A DNA stretch of 64,000 nt from Tumebacillus algifaecis (GTDB lineage: Bacteria; Bacillota; Bacilli; Tumebacillales; Tumebacillaceae): the NCBI RefSeq assembly GCF_002243515.1, contig NZ_CP022657.1:2781001-2845000 (forward strand). The letters run 5' to 3'. A program made the translations under genes and the position numbers. Positions within the stretch are counted from its first letter, which is position 1, and the number at the start of each line of letters is the position of its first letter. This document shows, one piece after another, positions 41,609 to 51,034 of this stretch. Below the pieces are notes generated by a model. It saw only the letters and a program-made list of their open reading frames with translations, had not been told where the DNA came from and ran no database searches.

Positions 41609-43134
41609 GACTGCGCTCCTCCCCTCTCATTTGCTCCTCCGGCCATCATGAGGCCCAATTCATCGTGGTTGGTCTGTTGCGGATCGACAACACCAACGAT
41701 CTGCCCTTCATAGATGACCGCGATGCGGTCGCTTACGTTTAAGATTTCATCGAGTTCGAGCGACAGTAGGAGGACAGCTTTCCCTGCATCTCGTTGCTCG
41801 ATCAACTTCTGATGGATAAATTCGATCGCGCCAACATCAAGTCCCCGAGTTGGCTGAGCGGCGATCAACAGGTCAGGATTGCGGTCTACTTCACGCGCGA
41901 TGATCCCTTTTTGTTGGTTACCGCCTGACAAAGCACGCGCTTCGGTGTATTCGTTTGGCGTGCGCACGTCAAATTGCTGGATCAGTTTGCGTGCGTACTC
42001 GTAGATCGCGTTGTAACGCAACACCTTGTTTTTCGCAAATGGCGACTTGTAATACGTTTGCAATACCATGTTCTCACCGATCGAATAGTCGAGCACCAGA
42101 CCGCGCTTGTGACGGTCCTCGGGGATGTGGCCGACGCCCGATTCGACAATTTCACGCGGACGGCGATTTTGCATCTCTTTCCCATTTAGCTTGACCGTAC
42201 CGGACTTGACCTTGCGCAACCCTGTGATCGCTTCGATCAACTCAGACTGCCCGTTGCCTTCGATCCCCGCCACGCCCAAAATTTCACCGGCACGCACCTC
42301 AAGGTTGAGACCGCGCAGCGCATCCACGCCGCGATTGCCCGCCACGATCAGGTCCTGCACTTCCAGGACTGGCTGTTTTGGAACGGCTGGCTGTTTGTGC
42401 ACTTCAAACGTGACATGGCGCCCAACCATCTTCGCAGCGAGATCATCGACGCTGGTGTCTTTGATCGCAACACTGTCGATCTGCTTCCCGCGGCGAATGA
42501 TCGTACATCGATTGGCCGCCGCCATGATCTCTTTTAACTTGTGCGTGATGAAGATGATCGATTTACCTTCGGCGACAAGACTTTGCATGATTTCCATCAG
42601 TTCTTTGATCTCCTGCGGGGTTAATACCGCAGTCGGTTCGTCGAAAATGATGATCTCAGCGCCTCGGTAAAGCGTTTTCAAAATTTCTACACGCTGCTGC
42701 ATCCCGACCGAAATATCGGAGATTTTCGCGCTCGGATCGACTTTCAAACCGTAGCGGTCAGATAATTCCTGAACATCCCGCTCCGCTTTTTTTATGTCGA
42801 TTTTCGCACCTTTTTTCGGCTCGGCACCCAAGATAATATTCTCGGTGACTGTAAACTTATCAACGAGCATAAAATGTTGATGCACCATGCCGATGCCAAG
42901 TTCATTCGCCATGTTCGGGTCGGTAATTTTCACCGCTTGCTCACGGATGCGAATCTCACCTGCGTCCGGCTGGTACAGACCGAACAGAATGTTCATCAAA
43001 GTCGATTTCCCCGCACCATTCTCCCCAAGCAGTGCGTGAATTTCTCCTTTTTGCACAACAAGATTGATATTGTCGTTCGCGGTAAATCCAGCAAACCGCT
43101 TTGTGATACCTAGCATTTCAACAACTGCCGGCAC
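41605..43134 (-). CDS. nupO: BMP-type ABC transporter ATPase, duplicated (NupO-like)
   Basis: About 509 residues with two fused ATP-binding cassettes. The first has Walker A 'LLGENGAGKST' and signature 'SVGMQQRVEIL'; the second has a degenerate Walker A ('GVAGIEGNGQSELIEAI') and signature 'ALSGGNQQKG'. This asymmetric layout is normal for sugar/nucleoside importers. The GTG at 43134 follows GGGGAGGG at six bases. The open frame to 43215 crosses a terminator hairpin and is not coding. Confidence 0.93.
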   Translation of the reverse strand: MPAVVEMLGITKRFAGFTANDNINLVVQKGEIHALLGENGAGKSTLMNILFGLYQPDAGEIRIREQAVKITDPNMANELGIGMVHQHFMLVDKFTVTENIILGAEPKKGAKIDIKKAERDVQELSDRYGLKVDPSAKISDISVGMQQRVEILKTLYRGAEIIIFDEPTAVLTPQEIKELMEIMQSLVAEGKSIIFITHKLKEIMAAANRCTIIRRGKQIDSVAIKDTSVDDLAAKMVGRHVTFEVHKQPAVPKQPVLEVQDLIVAGNRGVDALRGLNLEVRAGEILGVAGIEGNGQSELIEAITGLRKVKSGTVKLNGKEMQNRRPREIVESGVGHIPEDRHKRGLVLDYSIGENMVLQTYYKSPFAKNKVLRYNAIYEYARKLIQQFDVRTPNEYTEARALSGGNQQKGIIAREVDRNPDLLIAAQPTRGLDVGAIEFIHQKLIEQRDAGKAVLLLSLELDEILNVSDRIAVIYEGQIVGVVDPQQTNHDELGLMMAGGANERGGAQS

Positions 43135-43162
43135 GGCATTCCCTCCCCTGTTAGAGGTTAAA

Positions 43163-43201
43163 TCCAAAAACAAGGCCAGTGGGTCAGCACTAGCCTTGTT
43201 T
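43163..43201 (-). terminator. internal terminator/attenuator between binding protein and ATPase
   Basis: AAACAAGGC-AGTG pairs with CACT-GCCTTGTTT (one internal mismatch), followed by TTTTTGG on the minus strand. It would make lipoprotein mRNA more abundant than transporter mRNA. Confidence 0.78.
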
Positions 43202-43223
43202 GTCGGAGCTTTCATGGTGCTAC

Positions 43224-44276
43224 TTACTTGAAGTTTTTGAACTCATCTGCAGTTGCTGGAGCAACGATTTTACCATCGATGATCTGTTTCTTATAGTCGT
43301 CCATCAGTTTAATAACATCTTCCGGAGTGTTGTTCTTGGTGGTCGGAGCGTAGCCTACACCATCGTCTTTCAGACCGTACACGATATGTCCGCTATCGAA
43401 TTTGCCTTCGTTCAGGTCTTTGGTGATGGTGAAGATTGCATTGTCAACACGTTTTACCATCGAAGACAAGGTGTTAGCCGGAGCCAGGTCGTTTTGGTCG
43501 CGGTCAACACCGATGACCCAGAATCCTTTACCGCGCTCTTTTGCTTCTGCAAATACACCGTCGCCGGTCAGACCGGAAGCGTGGAAAATAATGTCGTTGC
43601 CGCTTTGGTACAACTGAGCAGCCAGCAATTTCCCTTTGTCCGGCTTGTCAAATGCGTCCGCATAAACAGCGGTTACAACAGCATTCGGGTTAACAGATTT
43701 GACACCCGCTTTGAAACCGTATTCGAACCTTTCGATCAGCGCAAATTTGACGCCGCCGACGAAACCAACTTTATTCGATTTGGTCATCTTGCCTGCGAGC
43801 ACGCCCATCAGGAAGGAGCCTTCTTCTTCTTTAAACGTAACTGCTGTTACGTTTTTCGGGACGTCACCGCCAAGGTCGGAGTCGATGATCCCGATTTTTG
43901 CATCCGGGTTAGCCAGTGCGACCGACTTGATGTCTTTTTCCATCAGGAAGCCGATGCCCCAGGTCATGCCGACGTTCGCGTCTTTGACGAAGCCGTTCAA
44001 GTTCGGGGTGTAGTCTTCCGCGCGCTTGGACTCGGTCACTTTCGGAGTGACGCCGAGTTCATTTTTCGCACGGGTCAGACCTTCCCATGCCGATTGGTTA
44101 AACGAGTTGTCGTGCACGCCGCCAACGTCAGTAACCATGCCGATCGTCAGTTTTTTCTCGCCGCCTTGGTTGCTTTCGCCACCTTCTTTGGCCTTATCGG
44201 TACCACAGCCTGCAAGCAGGGATGCTGCGAGCACGCCGGTGAGCGCTAGGCTCATAAACTTTTTCGCTTTCATCAT
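43224..44276 (-). CDS. nupN: BMP family nucleoside-binding lipoprotein (NupN-like)
   Basis: The substrate-binding lipoprotein of the importer, about 350 residues. The signal peptide ends in the lipobox 'SLLAGC'. The BMP/PnrA fold is clear: 'GMVTDVGGVHDNSFNQSAWE' at the N-terminal binding site, 'EEGSFLMGVLAGKMTKSNKV', and 'VIGVDRDQNDLAP'. The start at 44276 is six bases after GAGG; the upstream GTG at 44288 lacks a site. A candidate GntR operator lies at 44311-44324. Confidence 0.93.
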   Translation of the reverse strand: MMKAKKFMSLALTGVLAASLLAGCGTDKAKEGGESNQGGEKKLTIGMVTDVGGVHDNSFNQSAWEGLTRAKNELGVTPKVTESKRAEDYTPNLNGFVKDANVGMTWGIGFLMEKDIKSVALANPDAKIGIIDSDLGGDVPKNVTAVTFKEEEGSFLMGVLAGKMTKSNKVGFVGGVKFALIERFEYGFKAGVKSVNPNAVVTAVYADAFDKPDKGKLLAAQLYQSGNDIIFHASGLTGDGVFAEAKERGKGFWVIGVDRDQNDLAPANTLSSMVKRVDNAIFTITKDLNEGKFDSGHIVYGLKDDGVGYAPTTKNNTPEDVIKLMDDYKKQIIDGKIVAPATADEFKNFK

Positions 44277-44310
44277 CTGTTCCCTCACTCTCTTAGATTC
44301 ACATGGTGTA

Positions 44311-44324
44311 GTCAGATCATCTGG
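44311..44324. promoter_or_regulatory. candidate GntR operator upstream of the BMP gene
   Basis: GTCAGATCATCTGG contains the inverted repeat CAGAT-C-ATCTG and shares GTCAGAT with the palindrome in front of the gntR gene. It sits 35 bases before the lipoprotein start. Confidence 0.4.
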
Positions 44325-44371
44325 TATGTACTGATACTAGCGTTTCCCATTCCCCCCATGAACTTTCATCG

Positions 44372-45103
44372 CTATTCTTTCGGCCTGCGTCTTAAGACGT
44401 GAAAATGAAATGTATCGGTCCGAAAATAGTTAGCCGACAACAGCACGGGGATGTCGCTTGCATCAAAGTGCATCTGCTCTAGCAGTAACAGGGCCTGACC
44501 TTCTTTCACATCGAGCGCCGGAAACACTTCCGGATGCTCAGCGATCGGCTTGATCACAGTCCGCGCATACGCGATCGCATGTCCCGCCGCTTCCAAGTGG
44601 TTAAAAATCGAACCATCAAAACCGTCGAGCCCCTCCGGCAAAACCGACTTGGGCACGCGGTCTTCACAGTACACCACGGGATCGTCGTCGGCGGTGCGGA
44701 TGCGATGAATGAGGTATAAACTCTCCGGCCCGTTCAGGCCGAACTGTTCCTGATCCTCTTTGCACGCTTCCTCCTCCCCGATCGAAAAACCGATCGTGCC
44801 GGGTCTACGACCCGCCCGCTCGATCCATTCGGTGACGGAAAACAACTGCTCAATGCCAGCCTGCACAAGCGAACGCTCGGCGATGAACGTTCCGATGCCG
44901 TGTCTGCGAACGACCGCGCCCTCTTCCTCCAGCACACGAAGCGCTTCCCGAAGCGTAGCTCGGCTTACTCCAAACATTTTGGCGAGCTCAAACTCGGAGG
45001 GAAGCCGCGTACCGGGCGGCCATTCGCCGCTTGCCGACATCTCCTTGATGCGATCGATGACCAGCATGTACAAAGGACGTGTGTCCGGTCGTAATTGGTT
45101 CAC
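44372..45103 (-). CDS. GntR family regulator with UTRA domain
   Basis: A 243-residue GntR/HutC-type regulator. The N-terminal winged HTH is standard ('LPSEFELAKMFGVSRATLRE' followed by 'ALRVLEEEGAVVRRHGIGTF'). The C-terminal UTRA effector domain ends in 'ANYFRTDTFHFHVLRRR'. It precedes the BMP importer genes on the same strand, so it probably controls them, sensing a nucleoside or related ligand. In B. subtilis a GntR gene (ymfC) also follows spoIIIE. GTG start after GGGAGG. A perfect palindrome lies 22 bases upstream. Confidence 0.92.
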   Translation of the reverse strand: MNQLRPDTRPLYMLVIDRIKEMSASGEWPPGTRLPSEFELAKMFGVSRATLREALRVLEEEGAVVRRHGIGTFIAERSLVQAGIEQLFSVTEWIERAGRRPGTIGFSIGEEEACKEDQEQFGLNGPESLYLIHRIRTADDDPVVYCEDRVPKSVLPEGLDGFDGSIFNHLEAAGHAIAYARTVIKPIAEHPEVFPALDVKEGQALLLLEQMHFDASDIPVLLSANYFRTDTFHFHVLRRRPKE

Positions 45104-45124
45104 ATTTACCTCCCTGGTTAGTCA

Positions 45125-45138
45125 GTCAGATGTCTGAC
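45125..45138. promoter_or_regulatory. candidate GntR autoregulatory operator
   Basis: GTCAGA-TG-TCTGAC is a perfect 6-bp inverted repeat just upstream of the gntR ribosome-binding site, suited to autorepression. Confidence 0.5.
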
Positions 45139-45257
45139 ACCATTACCTATTCTACATACTTCGACTGACGAGTGCTAGCGGTATTTTTCCACATTTACAA
45201 AAAAGATAAACATATCGTGTAACAATTATCATATTCTAGACATTCTGAGCATAATGA

Positions 45258-45288
45258 AAGCTGCCTCGAACTTACTCCGAGGCAGCTT
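45258..45288 (-). terminator. terminator of ftsK
   Basis: A perfect 11-bp stem (AAGCTGCCTCG/CGAGGCAGCTT, nine-base loop) overlaps the ftsK stop region. The T-tract is short. Confidence 0.6.
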
Positions 45289-47815
45289 GTTGCATCATCG
45301 CCCACTGATCGCGGGTGATTTTAACTTCGCGCGGTTTGCTACCTTCAAAAGGTCCGACAAAGCCGCGGTCTTCCATCTGATCGACCAGACGGGCCGCCCG
45401 CGCGTAGCCTACTTTCAGTTTGCGCTGTAATAGCGAAACGGACGCTTGCTGACTATCGACGATCAGCGTGACCGCATCGTAAAACAGATCGTCAAGATCG
45501 TCATCGCCGGCCCCTTTGCCATCCTCCCCCTGCGGGGAGGTGAGATCGACCGTATAGTTAGCCTCACCTTGTGTTTTTGCATAGGTGACGACCCGTTCTA
45601 CTTCCGCGTCGGACAGAAACGCCCCTTGCACACGCACCGGCTTAGAAGCGCCAACAGGCAGATAGAGCATGTCCCCGCGCCCAAGCAACTTTTCGGCGCC
45701 ACCAGAGTCGAGGATCGTCCGCGAGTCAACTTGTGAGGACACCGCAAAGGCGATGCGCGACGGTATATTCGCTTTGATGACCCCGGTGATCACATCGACG
45801 GATGGACGCTGGGTAGCGATGATCATATGGATGCCTGCCGCCCGCGCCATCTGCGCCAGACGGCAGATCGCGTCTTCAACATCGCCCGGTGCGACCATCA
45901 TCAAATCGGCCAACTCATCGACGATGACCACGATGTACGGAAGGGGCTGTGCTCCTTTCTCGTTCATCAGCGCGTTGTAGCCATCGATGTTGCGACAACC
46001 AGTCTTGGAGAACAGCTCATAGCGATGTTCCATCTCCGCAACCACTTTTTTCAAAGCGTAGGCGGCGCGGCGCGGATCGGTGACAACAGGTGCCATCAGA
46101 TGCGGTATGCCGTTATAGACGTTGAGTTCGACCATCTTCGGATCGACCATGATGAACTTGACTTCGGACGGCTTCGCTCGGTACAAAATGGAAGTGATGA
46201 TCCCGTTTACGCAGACCGATTTCCCGGAGCCTGTCGCGCCTGCGACCAGCAGATGCGGCATTTTGGAGAGAGTGCCCACGATCGGCAGACCGGATATGTC
46301 GCGGCCCAATGCGATCGTCATTTTCGACTCGTTGCCGGAAAACTCCTGCGCTTCCAGCACTTCTCGCAGTGTGACGACTGCCACTTCCGTATTCGGAACT
46401 TCGATCCCGATTGCCGACTTGCCCGGAATCGGAGCTTCGATGCGAATGTCTTTCGCAGCCAACGCGAGCGCGATGTCATCAGACAGATTGACGATTTTGG
46501 AAACTTTGACCCCGACGGCCGGTTGCACTTCGTACTGCGTGACGGTCGGCCCGATCTGGGCGTTGATCACTTTGACCGTGACGCCAAAGCTCTCAAACGT
46601 CTGCTCCAGTTTGCGTGCGTTCGCTTTCACTCCAGCGATCCCCATTCCCTTTTGCCCACCTTTTGGCGCATCGAGCAGACTGAGCGGGGGAACTTCATAA
46701 AAATCTTCCTGCACCGGCTGAAAGTCGAGTTGCAGATCGACTGGCTCATCCAGTTTGGAAACTCCTTTGATTGGCGGGTCGAGCGGCACCTGCCCCTGCT
46801 TGACAGGAAACTGAATCTTGATCTGCGGCGAGTCGGTCTGTTGAACAAATCGCGGGACGTCCACCGCTTCGTCCGCTCCCTTTTCTTGCCCTTCTGTCTG
46901 TTGTTCAGCGATTAGTTGATCGGCAAACGAGCGCACGGTAAAGGAAAGATCCCCCGAATTTTGCTCCGGCGCCGCCTGCTGTCGCTCCGAATGTTGCTCC
47001 ACCTTCTTTTGCACGGGCTCAAGCTCTGTGACGGCTGCGAACTCATCATCGTCGAGCTCCCACAGCGGAGAGACTTCTTCACCTGCTTCTTTGGGCTTAG
47101 CGTTTTGCTTGTTCTGTTTCGATTTCTCACGCTTCTCCTTGAGTAGGCTCGGCCACTCGCGCAAGGAGTCATAGATCCCAGCCATGCGCATCGCCATTTT
47201 GTCACGCCCGTTGCCAAGCGTCGCAACCAGCGATTTTTTGGTGATCAAGATCACAGCCATGATCCCCGCCATCACCAACACGAACAATGTGCCAGCCGTG
47301 TCGAACAAATAGTGGGTGATCGAGAAGATCAAAAAGCCTGTCAAACCGCCGCCTGCAGACGGTTTCTCGATCGCCACTCCGTTTTTCGTGGGGATCTCAG
47401 TGTTGTAATCAGACTGTGCATTGATGCGATCCATCGTGGCATCAAACAGATCGGGTGCAACGTTCGGATGTCCACGGGTGATCGTGTCATACAGGTTCAT
47501 ATGCGACCATGTGAGCAGCACCAAAAAGAAAACGATTAGACCCCACTGACGTGCGGTCATCTTCAGGCGCTGTCGCTTGATCATCAGATAGACCGCCAGA
47601 TAAATCAGGTACGATTCGAGCAACCAATCCCAGTTGCCACCGAGCAGAATAAACAAATAATCGACCGTCTTGCCCACCCAGCCTTGTGCAGCAAGGCCGA
47701 GCATCGCCAGCGCGATCAGAGACAAGCCGATCAGTTCAAACTTGAGAAATTGCTTGGTCTGTTCAATCTTGCCAGCGCTTTTCGCGCCTTTTCCTTTCCC
47801 TTTTGCTCTCGCCAT
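45272..47815 (-). CDS. ftsK: DNA translocase FtsK/SpoIIIE
   Basis: Pumps chromosomal DNA through the division or sporulation septum. About 847 residues: four N-terminal membrane helices (to about residue 180), a Q/E-rich linker, the beta domain, the RecA-like motor with Walker A '[13 protein letters not shown]', and a C-terminal gamma winged-helix ('[20 protein letters not shown]') that reads polar DNA motifs. The ATG at 47815 follows GGAGCGAAAGC; the open frame upstream to 47902 runs into a terminator. Syntenic with B. subtilis spoIIIE. Confidence 0.96.
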   Translation of the reverse strand: MARAKGKGKGAKSAGKIEQTKQFLKFELIGLSLIALAMLGLAAQGWVGKTVDYLFILLGGNWDWLLESYLIYLAVYLMIKRQRLKMTARQWGLIVFFLVLLTWSHMNLYDTITRGHPNVAPDLFDATMDRINAQSDYNTEIPTKNGVAIEKPSAGGGLTGFLIFSITHYLFDTAGTLFVLVMAGIMAVILITKKSLVATLGNGRDKMAMRMAGIYDSLREWPSLLKEKREKSKQNKQNAKPKEAGEEVSPLWELDDDEFAAVTELEPVQKKVEQHSERQQAAPEQNSGDLSFTVRSFADQLIAEQQTEGQEKGADEAVDVPRFVQQTDSPQIKIQFPVKQGQVPLDPPIKGVSKLDEPVDLQLDFQPVQEDFYEVPPLSLLDAPKGGQKGMGIAGVKANARKLEQTFESFGVTVKVINAQIGPTVTQYEVQPAVGVKVSKIVNLSDDIALALAAKDIRIEAPIPGKSAIGIEVPNTEVAVVTLREVLEAQEFSGNESKMTIALGRDISGLPIVGTLSKMPHLLVAGATGSGKSVCVNGIITSILYRAKPSEVKFIMVDPKMVELNVYNGIPHLMAPVVTDPRRAAYALKKVVAEMEHRYELFSKTGCRNIDGYNALMNEKGAQPLPYIVVIVDELADLMMVAPGDVEDAICRLAQMARAAGIHMIIATQRPSVDVITGVIKANIPSRIAFAVSSQVDSRTILDSGGAEKLLGRGDMLYLPVGASKPVRVQGAFLSDAEVERVVTYAKTQGEANYTVDLTSPQGEDGKGAGDDDLDDLFYDAVTLIVDSQQASVSLLQRKLKVGYARAARLVDQMEDRGFVGPFEGSKPREVKITRDQWAMMQQAASE

Positions 47816-47890
47816 GCTTTCGCTCCGTTCTTGCCAAATCTTGCTCTCTGAAAGTTTCTCCTTTTTTGAGTCATTTCCTTCAGCTGCTTG

Positions 47891-47926
47891 GAAAAAAGCC
47901 ACTTCCAGCTTTGGAAGTGGCTTTTT
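47891..47926. terminator. terminator between ylzJ and ftsK
   Basis: AAAAAGCCACTTCC and GGAAGTGGCTTTTT form a perfect 14-bp stem with a six-base loop and T-tracts on both strands. Confidence 0.82.
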
Positions 47927-47938
47927 CGCCTCCGTACG

Positions 47939-48163
47939 TTATGGTCCTTTGGTTAAACAAACGTTCTGGCCGGGCTGATGTTTCGGGTTTAAGAACTGTG
48001 CAGGATCAGGGCAGAGCAAACGGATGATTCTTCCATACCCCGGTTGACCTTCCGTCGGTTCCACCAGCATCTTTACACCATTTACTTCCGCTTCGATCCA
48101 GTTATAGTTTTGCTTATCATAATTTTCGAGAATAAACTCTTCCGGCACAACCGACCAGAGCAT
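47939..48163 (-). CDS. ylzJ: YlzJ-like family protein
   Basis: A 74-residue protein of the YlzJ-like family, found between tepA and spoIIIE in spore formers. Conserved features are the opening 'WSVVPEEFILEN', 'VEPTEGQPGYGRIIRLLCPD' and 'FLNPKHQPG'. Function is unknown. It starts one base within the tepA stop region, so the two are translationally coupled, and it ends with its own terminator. Confidence 0.88.
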   Translation of the reverse strand: MLWSVVPEEFILENYDKQNYNWIEAEVNGVKMLVEPTEGQPGYGRIIRLLCPDPAQFLNPKHQPGQNVCLTKGP

Positions 48164-48954
48164 TATTGCAACACCTCACTCGAACCTTTCTCTCGGCGGT
48201 CCGCAATCATCAGGTTCAATTTGCGAATCGCCTGGGCCAAGCCGCCGATCTCATCGATCAAGCCGTATTTGACCGCATCACGCCCGATTACGGTGGTGCC
48301 AATATCGCGTGCCAGTTCGCCCGTTTTCAGCATCAGTTCACGGAATTTATCTTCGGTGACATTCGAATGTGACGTTACAAAGCCGATCACCCGCTCCTGC
48401 ATCTTTTCCAGATACTCAAATGACTGTGGCACGCCGATGACAAGCCCCGTCAATCGAATCGGGTGTATCGTCATCGTCGCAGTGTCGGCAATAAAGCTGA
48501 AATCGGAAGCCACCGCGATCGGGACGCCGATCGAGTGACCGCCACCGAGCACCAAGGTGACCGTTGGCTTCGACAAGGAAGAGATCATCTCGGCCAGTGC
48601 TAAGCCCGCTTCTACATCACCGCCTACGGTGTTCAAGATGATCAGCACGCCTTCTACCGTTTGGTTTTGTTCGACTGCGACCAATTGCGGAATGATGTGC
48701 TCATATTTGGTGGTTTTGTTCTGCGGGGGCAGTACGACATGCCCTTCCACCTGCCCGATCACGCTGATGCAATAGATGTTCGATTGGTCGGTGGACGGCA
48801 CGTTGGTCGTACCGAGCGCCTGAATCGTATCCACAGGTCCGCGGCTTGGCATGTCCAGCGGCAGTCCAGGCGGTGTCGATGGTTGAACGCCCGGCGGTGC
48901 GGGAGGATTTATCGTTGGCGGCATGTCCATCCGCCCATTTCTCCATTCTTGCAT
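48163..48954 (-). CDS. tepA: ClpP-like translocation-enhancing protease TepA
   Basis: A 263-residue ClpP/crotonase-fold protein (TepA, YmfB) linked to germination-related protein turnover or export in B. subtilis. After a proline-rich N-terminus come '[14 protein letters not shown]', '[19 protein letters not shown]' and the serine nucleophile region '[14 protein letters not shown]'. The start at 48954 has GAGGAG nine bases ahead; the upstream frame to 49026 is not supported. Position between RNase J and ylzJ is conserved. Confidence 0.9.
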   Translation of the reverse strand: MQEWRNGRMDMPPTINPPAPPGVQPSTPPGLPLDMPSRGPVDTIQALGTTNVPSTDQSNIYCISVIGQVEGHVVLPPQNKTTKYEHIIPQLVAVEQNQTVEGVLIILNTVGGDVEAGLALAEMISSLSKPTVTLVLGGGHSIGVPIAVASDFSFIADTATMTIHPIRLTGLVIGVPQSFEYLEKMQERVIGFVTSHSNVTEDKFRELMLKTGELARDIGTTVIGRDAVKYGLIDEIGGLAQAIRKLNLMIADRREKGSSEVLQ

Positions 48955-49027
48955 CGTACCACTCTCCTCAATGTTCTCGGATGTAGTATGAAGCAAATTT
49001 CGCCCAATCATACAGATCATGAGCATG

Positions 49028-49063
49028 CAAAAAAAGCCTTGGCTTCCGAAGAAACCAAGGCTT
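49028..49063 (-). terminator. terminator of the RNase J gene
   Basis: AAGCCTTGG pairs with CCAAGGCTT over a 12-base loop, followed on the minus strand by TTTTTTT. Confidence 0.82.
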
Positions 49064-49075
49064 GTAATCGTTTAC

Positions 49076-50743
49076 CTATACTTCCATGATGATCGGCAGG
49101 ATCATCGGGCGGCGACGTGTCTGTTCGTAGAGGAAGCGAGACAGCGCATCACGGATGCCAGTCTTGAGCGAGGACCACTCGTTGACATTTTCGGCAACCA
49201 TGCGTTGCAAGGTGGCTGTGACGATGCGATTTGCCTCGTCCAGCAGTTGTTCCGACTCACGCACATAGACGAAACCACGGGAAATAATGTCTGGCCCAGA
49301 CAGGATGGTACCTTCTGCTTTCGAAAGGGTGACCACCACGACAAGGATTCCGTCTTGCGAGAGCAGTTTGCGGTCGCGCAGGACGATATTGCCGACATCA
49401 CCAACACCAAGCCCGTCGATGAGGACCGTGCCGGACGGAACTTTTGAGCCCATACGTGCGCGGCCGTTTTGGAATTCCACCTGATCGCCAATATCGACGA
49501 TGAAGCAGTTCTCCTGTTCCACACCGGTCGCAACTGCCAGTTCGGCATGTTTTTTCAGCATCCGGTATTCACCGTGAACAGGGATAAAGTATTTCGGCTG
49601 AACGAGATTCAGCATCAACTTCAGCTCTTCCTGCGAACCGTGACCGGAAACGTGTACACCAGACACCGCTTGGTAAATTACGTTCGCACCGATACGGAAC
49701 AGTTGGTCGATCGTGCGGGAGATGAACTTCTCATTGCCCGGAATCGGGGACGAAGCGATGATGACCGTATCGCCAGGCAGAATCTCCACTTTGCGGTGTG
49801 TCGCACGCGCCATACGGGTCAAGGCGGACATCGCCTCCCCTTGTGAACCGGTGGAGAGCACGACGATCTGCTCAGGTGGTAGCTTGTTCACTTCATCAGG
49901 ATCGATCAGAGTCCCTTTCGCTACTTGCAGGTAGCCCAACTCCATCGCGATGTTGATGTTGTTGACCATACTGCGGCCGACGACTGCAACCTTGCGCCCA
50001 AAGCGCTCCGCTGCGGTAAATACCTGCTGAATCCGATGCAGGTTGGATGCGAACGTCGCCAAGATGATGCGGCGCTCCGCTTGGCGGAACGTATCGTCAA
50101 TCGTGATGCCGACGACGCGCTCCGACATGGTGTAGCCCGGACGCTCCGAATTGGTGGAGTCGGAAAGTAACGCAAGTACGCCCTTCGCGCCCCACTCGGC
50201 CAGCATATGAAAATCTGCTTTGCGGTTATCGACCGGGGTGAAGTCAAACTTGAAGTCGCCAGTATGAATCACGATGCCTTCAGGAGTATCGATGGAAAAT
50301 CCGACCGTATCAGGAATGGAGTGATTGTTATAAAACGGAGTGACGGTGAAGACACCCGCTTTGATATGATCCTGATTGGTAACGGTGATGAGCTTGGTGA
50401 CATCAAGAAGATTGTGTTCACGCAGCTTGCCTTCAATCAGCCCAAGGGTCAAACGTGTCCCATAGACAGGCACGTTGATATGCTTCAAGAAGTATGGAAG
50501 ACCGCCGATGTGGTCTTCATGGCCGTGCGTAATAAACATACCGCGGATCTTGTTCTTGTTCTCGATCAGGTACGTGATATCCGGGATGACGATGTCAATC
50601 CCGAGCATCTCCTCCTCCGGGAACTTCAGGCCGGCATCGACTACGATGATGTCGTTGCCGTACACATACGCCGTCATATTCTTGCCGATTTCCCCTACGC
50701 CGCCCAACGGGATGATCGACAATTTGTTGTTGTTCTTGCTCAA
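49076..50743 (-). CDS. rnjB: ribonuclease J (RnjB position)
   Basis: An MBL/beta-CASP nuclease with 5'-exonuclease and endonuclease activity in mRNA and rRNA processing. About 555 residues. Metal site 'THGHEDHIGGLPYFL' near residue 74, 'HTGDFKFDFTPVD', the beta-CASP segment 'STGSQGEAMSALTRMA', and 'VSGHGSQEELKLML' are all present. The start is a TTG at 50743, seven bases after GGAGG; the longer frame to 50806 crosses the promoter side. Synteny with dapA and tepA points to RnjB, though the intact active site would also fit RNase J1. Confidence 0.9.
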   Translation of the reverse strand: MSKNNNKLSIIPLGGVGEIGKNMTAYVYGNDIIVVDAGLKFPEEEMLGIDIVIPDITYLIENKNKIRGMFITHGHEDHIGGLPYFLKHINVPVYGTRLTLGLIEGKLREHNLLDVTKLITVTNQDHIKAGVFTVTPFYNNHSIPDTVGFSIDTPEGIVIHTGDFKFDFTPVDNRKADFHMLAEWGAKGVLALLSDSTNSERPGYTMSERVVGITIDDTFRQAERRIILATFASNLHRIQQVFTAAERFGRKVAVVGRSMVNNINIAMELGYLQVAKGTLIDPDEVNKLPPEQIVVLSTGSQGEAMSALTRMARATHRKVEILPGDTVIIASSPIPGNEKFISRTIDQLFRIGANVIYQAVSGVHVSGHGSQEELKLMLNLVQPKYFIPVHGEYRMLKKHAELAVATGVEQENCFIVDIGDQVEFQNGRARMGSKVPSGTVLIDGLGVGDVGNIVLRDRKLLSQDGILVVVVTLSKAEGTILSGPDIISRGFVYVRESEQLLDEANRIVTATLQRMVAENVNEWSSLKTGIRDALSRFLYEQTRRRPMILPIIMEV

Positions 50744-50832
50744 TACTACACCTCCAAAAAGATTCCGATTCATTCGCGTTTCGCTTGTCCTAGTTCGTGT
50801 CACCAAAAACCCGTACCAGTCACTTGGTAAAT

Positions 50833-50861
50833 ATTATACATGAACTATATCCTCGTTACAA
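50833..50861 (-). promoter_or_regulatory. sigma-A promoter of the RNase J gene
   Basis: On the minus strand TTGTAA (50861-50856) and TATAAT (50838-50833) are separated by 17 bp, about 90 bases before the TTG start. Confidence 0.72.
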
Positions 50862-50971
50862 GAGAGCCATTGTGCGTAGTATCCCCGATGAAAAGTGTAC
50901 TTACACCAAAAAGATTCCTTGATGGACGACTGCTCATCCCACTAAAGGGCTGGCAGTTCTCCCCATACAAT

Positions 50972-51012
50972 GAAAAAAGAGGGGTAGCTTCACTCAGGAG
51001 CTACCCCTCTTT
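50972..51012 (-). terminator. terminator of dapA
   Basis: A perfect 14-bp stem (50976-50989 with 50999-51012) is followed on the minus strand by TTTTTT CA, ending the dpaA-dapA operon. Confidence 0.87.
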
Positions 51013-51034
51013 GTTGAAAATCACGGACCTTACA

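Noticed and set aside
47816-47902. N-terminal extension of ftsK to 47902
   Set aside because: It runs into a strong terminator hairpin; the ATG at 47815 has a good ribosome-binding site.
50744-51034. Lysine riboswitch or T-box near dapA/dapG
   Set aside because: The spacers hold only a terminator and a sigma-A promoter; no long structured leader is present.
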